From: CADEED01 sp043747835
Lineage (GTDB): Bacteria > Pseudomonadota > Gammaproteobacteria > Steroidobacterales > Steroidobacteraceae
NCBI GenBank assembly: GCA_043747835.1
Contig: JAYTOK010000060.1
Location: forward strand, 62,001 to 126,000
Direction: 5' to 3'
Length of the DNA: 64,000 nucleotides
The notes beneath the pieces are model-generated. The model saw only the letters and a list, made by a program, of their open reading frames with translations, searched no databases and had not been told where the DNA came from. The translations under genes were made by a program, and so were the position numbers. Below, one piece after another: positions 62,301 through 64,000 of the stretch (its first letter is position 1; every line of letters begins with the position of its first letter).

Positions 62301-63472
62301 CCGTAGCGAACGCCCCAGTATCGCCATTCGAGGCCGAGACCACCGGGAAGCGGGTTCGCCTCGTTTTGATAGGCACGGGCGACGACGCGCCACGAACGGC
62401 CATCGGCGTTCTGGCGTTCCCAATCGATGACCGCGCGGTCGGCGCGCGAGGGCACCGTGAAAGTGGCGGCGCCTTCGGGACGGTGCGCGGCACCGCCGCT
62501 CAGCACGGCGTCGACATTCGCGACGGTTCCTTCCACGACGTCGATCTGCGTCGGCGTCTGGTCCTGTTGAATGTAGATGCCCGGGTAGTTGGGCAGCGAG
62601 GCCCAGTAGACGCCGCGCTCGTTTCCGTAGCCGAAAGCGCTATACGATCCGTTGGATCCGCATCGGCGTCCGACGCCGAACCGATACGAGGTGAAATCCC
62701 CGGGCTCCACGGTCATCGTGATGGAGCCGCCGTCCGCGGAGATCGGGACGCGCCTGCCGCCGCCGCCATTGGACGCATAGGAGAGGTTCTGGGCACGGGC
62801 GAAGATCGCCCATTCATAACGGGCGCAACTGGTCGTGGACTGACCATTGTTGCTCGTGACGGTGAAGGTCACGGTGACAGGGCCGATCAGCGTCGAGCAG
62901 CGCGGGTCGCAAGTCATCGACGTCGTGACCCGCAGCGGCGGAATCTCCGCGATGGGAACCAGATAGGTCACCACGACCACCTGGAAGTACGAGAAGTTGC
63001 CAACCGTCGCCTCGAGCATGCCCTCGTCGAGGTGGGTGTCTTCGAGGACTATCCAGTCTTCGCCGGGTTGCGCTTTGGCGATTTTGAATTCCTGATTGGG
63101 CTGCAGCGTCACGCTCGGGACGGGCAGGCGCACATCCACGCCTTCAGCGAAGTCACCGCCGTGCGGCGTGATGACGAAGGTGCTGCCTGCCGCGGTCAGT
63201 CCCGCGGGAAGCGCGGGAGCGCCGGTGGAGTCCCGCGCGATGCGAATCGTTGTGCTGGCGCTGAGTGCGCCGGCTGGAATGACGATCGAAGCGCCGCTTG
63301 CTTCCGTGACCGTGCCACCGCCTGCGCCGATGACGACCGGGGGCGGCGGCGGCGGCGGTACTGCGGGAGGCGGGTTTGGCGCCGACGGGGGAGGCGCAGG
63401 CAGTTCGCCATCTCCACCGCCGCAACCGGCGAGCGCAACCAAACAAATCGCAGCGAGTAATTGCAAACGCAT
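59309..63472 (-). CDS. Large lipoprotein with Ig-like repeats and PD40-type propeller
   Basis: About 1387 residues from the ATG at 63472, chosen because AAGGG lies 9 nt upstream. The signal has lipobox VALAGCGGG, followed by a Pro-rich linker. Residues about 55-180 resemble a ZU5-like/beta domain (VIGAGGGTVTEASGASIVIP). Residues about 440-1020 hold six Ig-like repeats (QPVALTVNAGQSASFAVGV, FQWRRDGVNIAG, NAGAYSVVISNAAG). The last about 360 residues form a TolB/PD40-type propeller (EPSLSADSNLIAFISYG, SSNGRYAVFSS, ISADGQIVTFRS). Cell-surface binding is likely. Confidence 0.85.
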   Translation of the reverse strand: MRLQLLAAICLVALAGCGGGDGELPAPPPSAPNPPPAVPPPPPPPVVIGAGGGTVTEASGASIVIPAGALSASTTIRIARDSTGAPALPAGLTAAGSTFVITPHGGDFAEGVDVRLPVPSVTLQPNQEFKIAKAQPGEDWIVLEDTHLDEGMLEATVGNFSYFQVVVVTYLVPIAEIPPLRVTTSMTCDPRCSTLIGPVTVTFTVTSNNGQSTTSCARYEWAIFARAQNLSYASNGGGGRRVPISADGGSITMTVEPGDFTSYRFGVGRRCGSNGSYSAFGYGNERGVYWASLPNYPGIYIQQDQTPTQIDVVEGTVANVDAVLSGGAAHRPEGAATFTVPSRADRAVIDWERQNADGRSWRVVARAYQNEANPLPGGLGLEWRYWGVRYGFVATASDQAALLRVHACYTPPPPHAPTCTVGQNIQVNVLQVGGPPQVLESPRPSLVRTGQTANLAATAAGQPAPTLQWQTRPANSSGAWNNVTTGTGSTSPNYTTAALAPGDNGTQFRVVATNALGSAASGVATVSVSNVDVAPSITTQPASLIVAAGGDAVFAIDAYGTEALSYQWRANGVDIAGANSPVLRLGGVTNANAGAYTVSVTNSAGNSVSAAATLTVTTSTPAVVAPAIVAQPVALTVNAGQSASFAVGVSGTGPLSFQWRRDGVNIAGATTAVLSFNSVGLPNAGAYSVVISNAAGAIVSNNVTLDVTLVNVSAEPTITSQPATLIVPAGGSGILAVGATGSGPISYQWTFNGTAIPGATSPVLSFTNVGNAQVGSYQVAVTNPFGTSNSNNANFILLGAPVVTQQPVSTTANQGDTATFTVTASGSDLRYTWMVNGSPIGGANAATYTTPTLVGANSGAVYSVIVHNGAGLVFSQGATLTVQVIVAPTITSQPANATIVPGAVAQLCLTIGGTPTFDVQLQRWNGATWIGGAGVLVNNNTNVCYVTDPLTLTDTGAQFRFSVGNPAGTIFTNTVVVTVQASTGLTDTTLVSRSTSNGLPDFSSYEPSLSADSNLIAFISYGNNVHEDAPPVSCNCYTNAYVRNMSTGVTRLINYNTDGDVSLQGVYNLKLSSNGRYAVFSSQAGDLVAGDTNGGIDIFRRDLETNTTVRVSVLPNGDQLPNGILGTSDVHLDISADGQIVTFRSAFDLTTGAPNDGMYLYYVNAQSGFRGMIAGSPLYNVAYSALSDNGEYVAYVYALPGNAQMEVRLYDIEAGGTEYGLISWQQANGDGLGQGMSISSDGRYVAFAIRSNDLTNTPYDQVIVVDRNIVGTYRIASSILGVAGNSHSGWPQISGDGRYVAFSTIARSLTNNLATSSRSYTVVGDLVAGTVTLASLRNGDQMPVSTGTFVNDRQALSEDGSTLAFVPDDSGTGMGVAGLQVYARPRP

Positions 63473-63629
63473 GACGCCCATCCCTTGACCGGCAAACACA
63501 CCGGTTAAGGCTCAACGCGCGAAATCCCGGCAAACCGGCTCACGTATTTGCGAAAGCGCGTGTGACTTAACGCCCGGATCGACAGGATGCGACTCGCAAC
63601 TCGTTGACGCGGCTGGCTTCCACGCCACA

Positions 63630-64000
63630 ATGCGCCCCGACGTGAACAGCGAAAAACAATCTCCCGGCGAGGTGACACGTCTGCTCCAGAGCTGGGCCGA
63701 CGGCGATGCCGCGGCGCTCGAAGCGCTCTGGCCGCTCGTCTATGACGACGTGCGTCGGCTCGCGCGTCGCCAGATGGCCGGCGAGCGCGGCGACCACACT
63801 TTGCAGGGCACGGCGCTCGTCAACGAGGCGTTCATCCGGCTCGCGGGCCAGCGCGTGTTCGAGTGGCAGAACCGCGAGCAGTTTCTATCGCTGGCGGCGC
63901 AGATCATGCGCCGCGTGCTCGTGGACCATGCGCGGCAACGCGCCGCGCAGCGGCGGGGCGACGGCGCGCGACGCGTGAGCATCGAAGACACGCAGGCCGC
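63630..64000 (+). CDS. ECF-type sigma factor (3' end cut by window edge)
   Basis: Open from the ATG at 63630 (GTG 63642 also possible) through the right edge, 123 residues visible. Region 2 is clear: VTRLLQSWADGDAAALEALW, HTLQGTALVNEAFIRLAG and FLSLAAQIMRRVLVDHARQR. It is the same TIGR02999-like type as the gene at 45901, and by analogy a kinase gene should follow to the right. Confidence 0.88.
   Translation, partial: MRPDVNSEKQSPGEVTRLLQSWADGDAAALEALWPLVYDDVRRLARRQMAGERGDHTLQGTALVNEAFIRLAGQRVFEWQNREQFLSLAAQIMRRVLVDHARQRAAQRRGDGARRVSIEDTQA

Noticed and set aside
61853..63460. 535-residue open frame antisense to the Ig-repeat lipoprotein
   Set aside because: Composition is that of a codon-position shadow (Arg/Gly/Asp-rich) with no recognisable domain.

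Overview
The window is 64 kb of GC-rich DNA with Gram-negative coding style: many signal peptides and lipoboxes, a TonB-dependent receptor, GTG/TTG starts, and four-base or shorter overlaps inside operons. Paired DUF1592/DUF1552 genes, ECF sigma factors followed by Pkn-type TPR kinases, and a receptor with the EEVIVTARK TonB-box region suggest a free-living polymer- and aromatic-degrading gammaproteobacterium of the Steroidobacteraceae/Nevskiales kind. That placement is inference from gene content; no marker gene is present.

Left part (1-14.7 kb): a DUF1592/DUF1552 pair running off the left edge, a cytochrome c' and b561-type cytochrome, a LuxR-type regulator with a degenerate receiver, a di-haem DUF1111 oxidoreductase, then a clear catabolic operon (8614-14708). 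The operon is read divergently from an unusual LysR regulator with two N-terminal HTH domains. It encodes the lower protocatechuate/gallate 4,5-cleavage pathway (CHA aldolase, oxalomesaconate tautomerase, oxalomesaconate hydratase, PDC hydrolase) and a TonB-dependent receptor. No ring-cleavage dioxygenase is present. The tautomerase gene carries an in-frame palindromic repeat insertion.

Middle (14.7-45.7 kb): envelope and secreted proteins of mostly unknown role. The most notable locus is 19509-27256: a secreted TPR-CHAT caspase-like protein, a lipoprotein and a trypsin-like protease on the plus strand, converging on a GAF histidine kinase, an ECF sigma factor and a membrane anti-sigma-like protein. 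After it come a GH5-like hydrolase, a YdeI protein, a 43-bp perfect inverted repeat, a membrane-anchored DJ-1/PfpI protein, a GNAT, an SRAP (HMCES/YedK) protein with a coiled-coil insertion, a multidomain GH16, a decayed XRE antitoxin and a lactonase-like beta-propeller lipoprotein.

Right part (45.8-64 kb): an ECF sigma/serine-threonine kinase pair, a GH105-like hydrolase, a TonB_C-like lipoprotein and a second trypsin-like protease. Then follows a visibly more AT-rich island (about 52.0-55.9 kb) ending at the 3' end of a tRNA-Asn. The island carries what looks like a three-gene toxin-antitoxin-chaperone (TAC) operon with a SecB-like chaperone, a DUF2513 gene and two envelope genes. The window ends with a cluster of hypothetical exported proteins, a large Ig-repeat lipoprotein and the start of another ECF sigma gene.

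Two families of palindromic repeats (GGGGAC..GTCCCC and GGTCTGACCC/CCTAATTT type) recur, several overlapping stop codons or lying inside genes.
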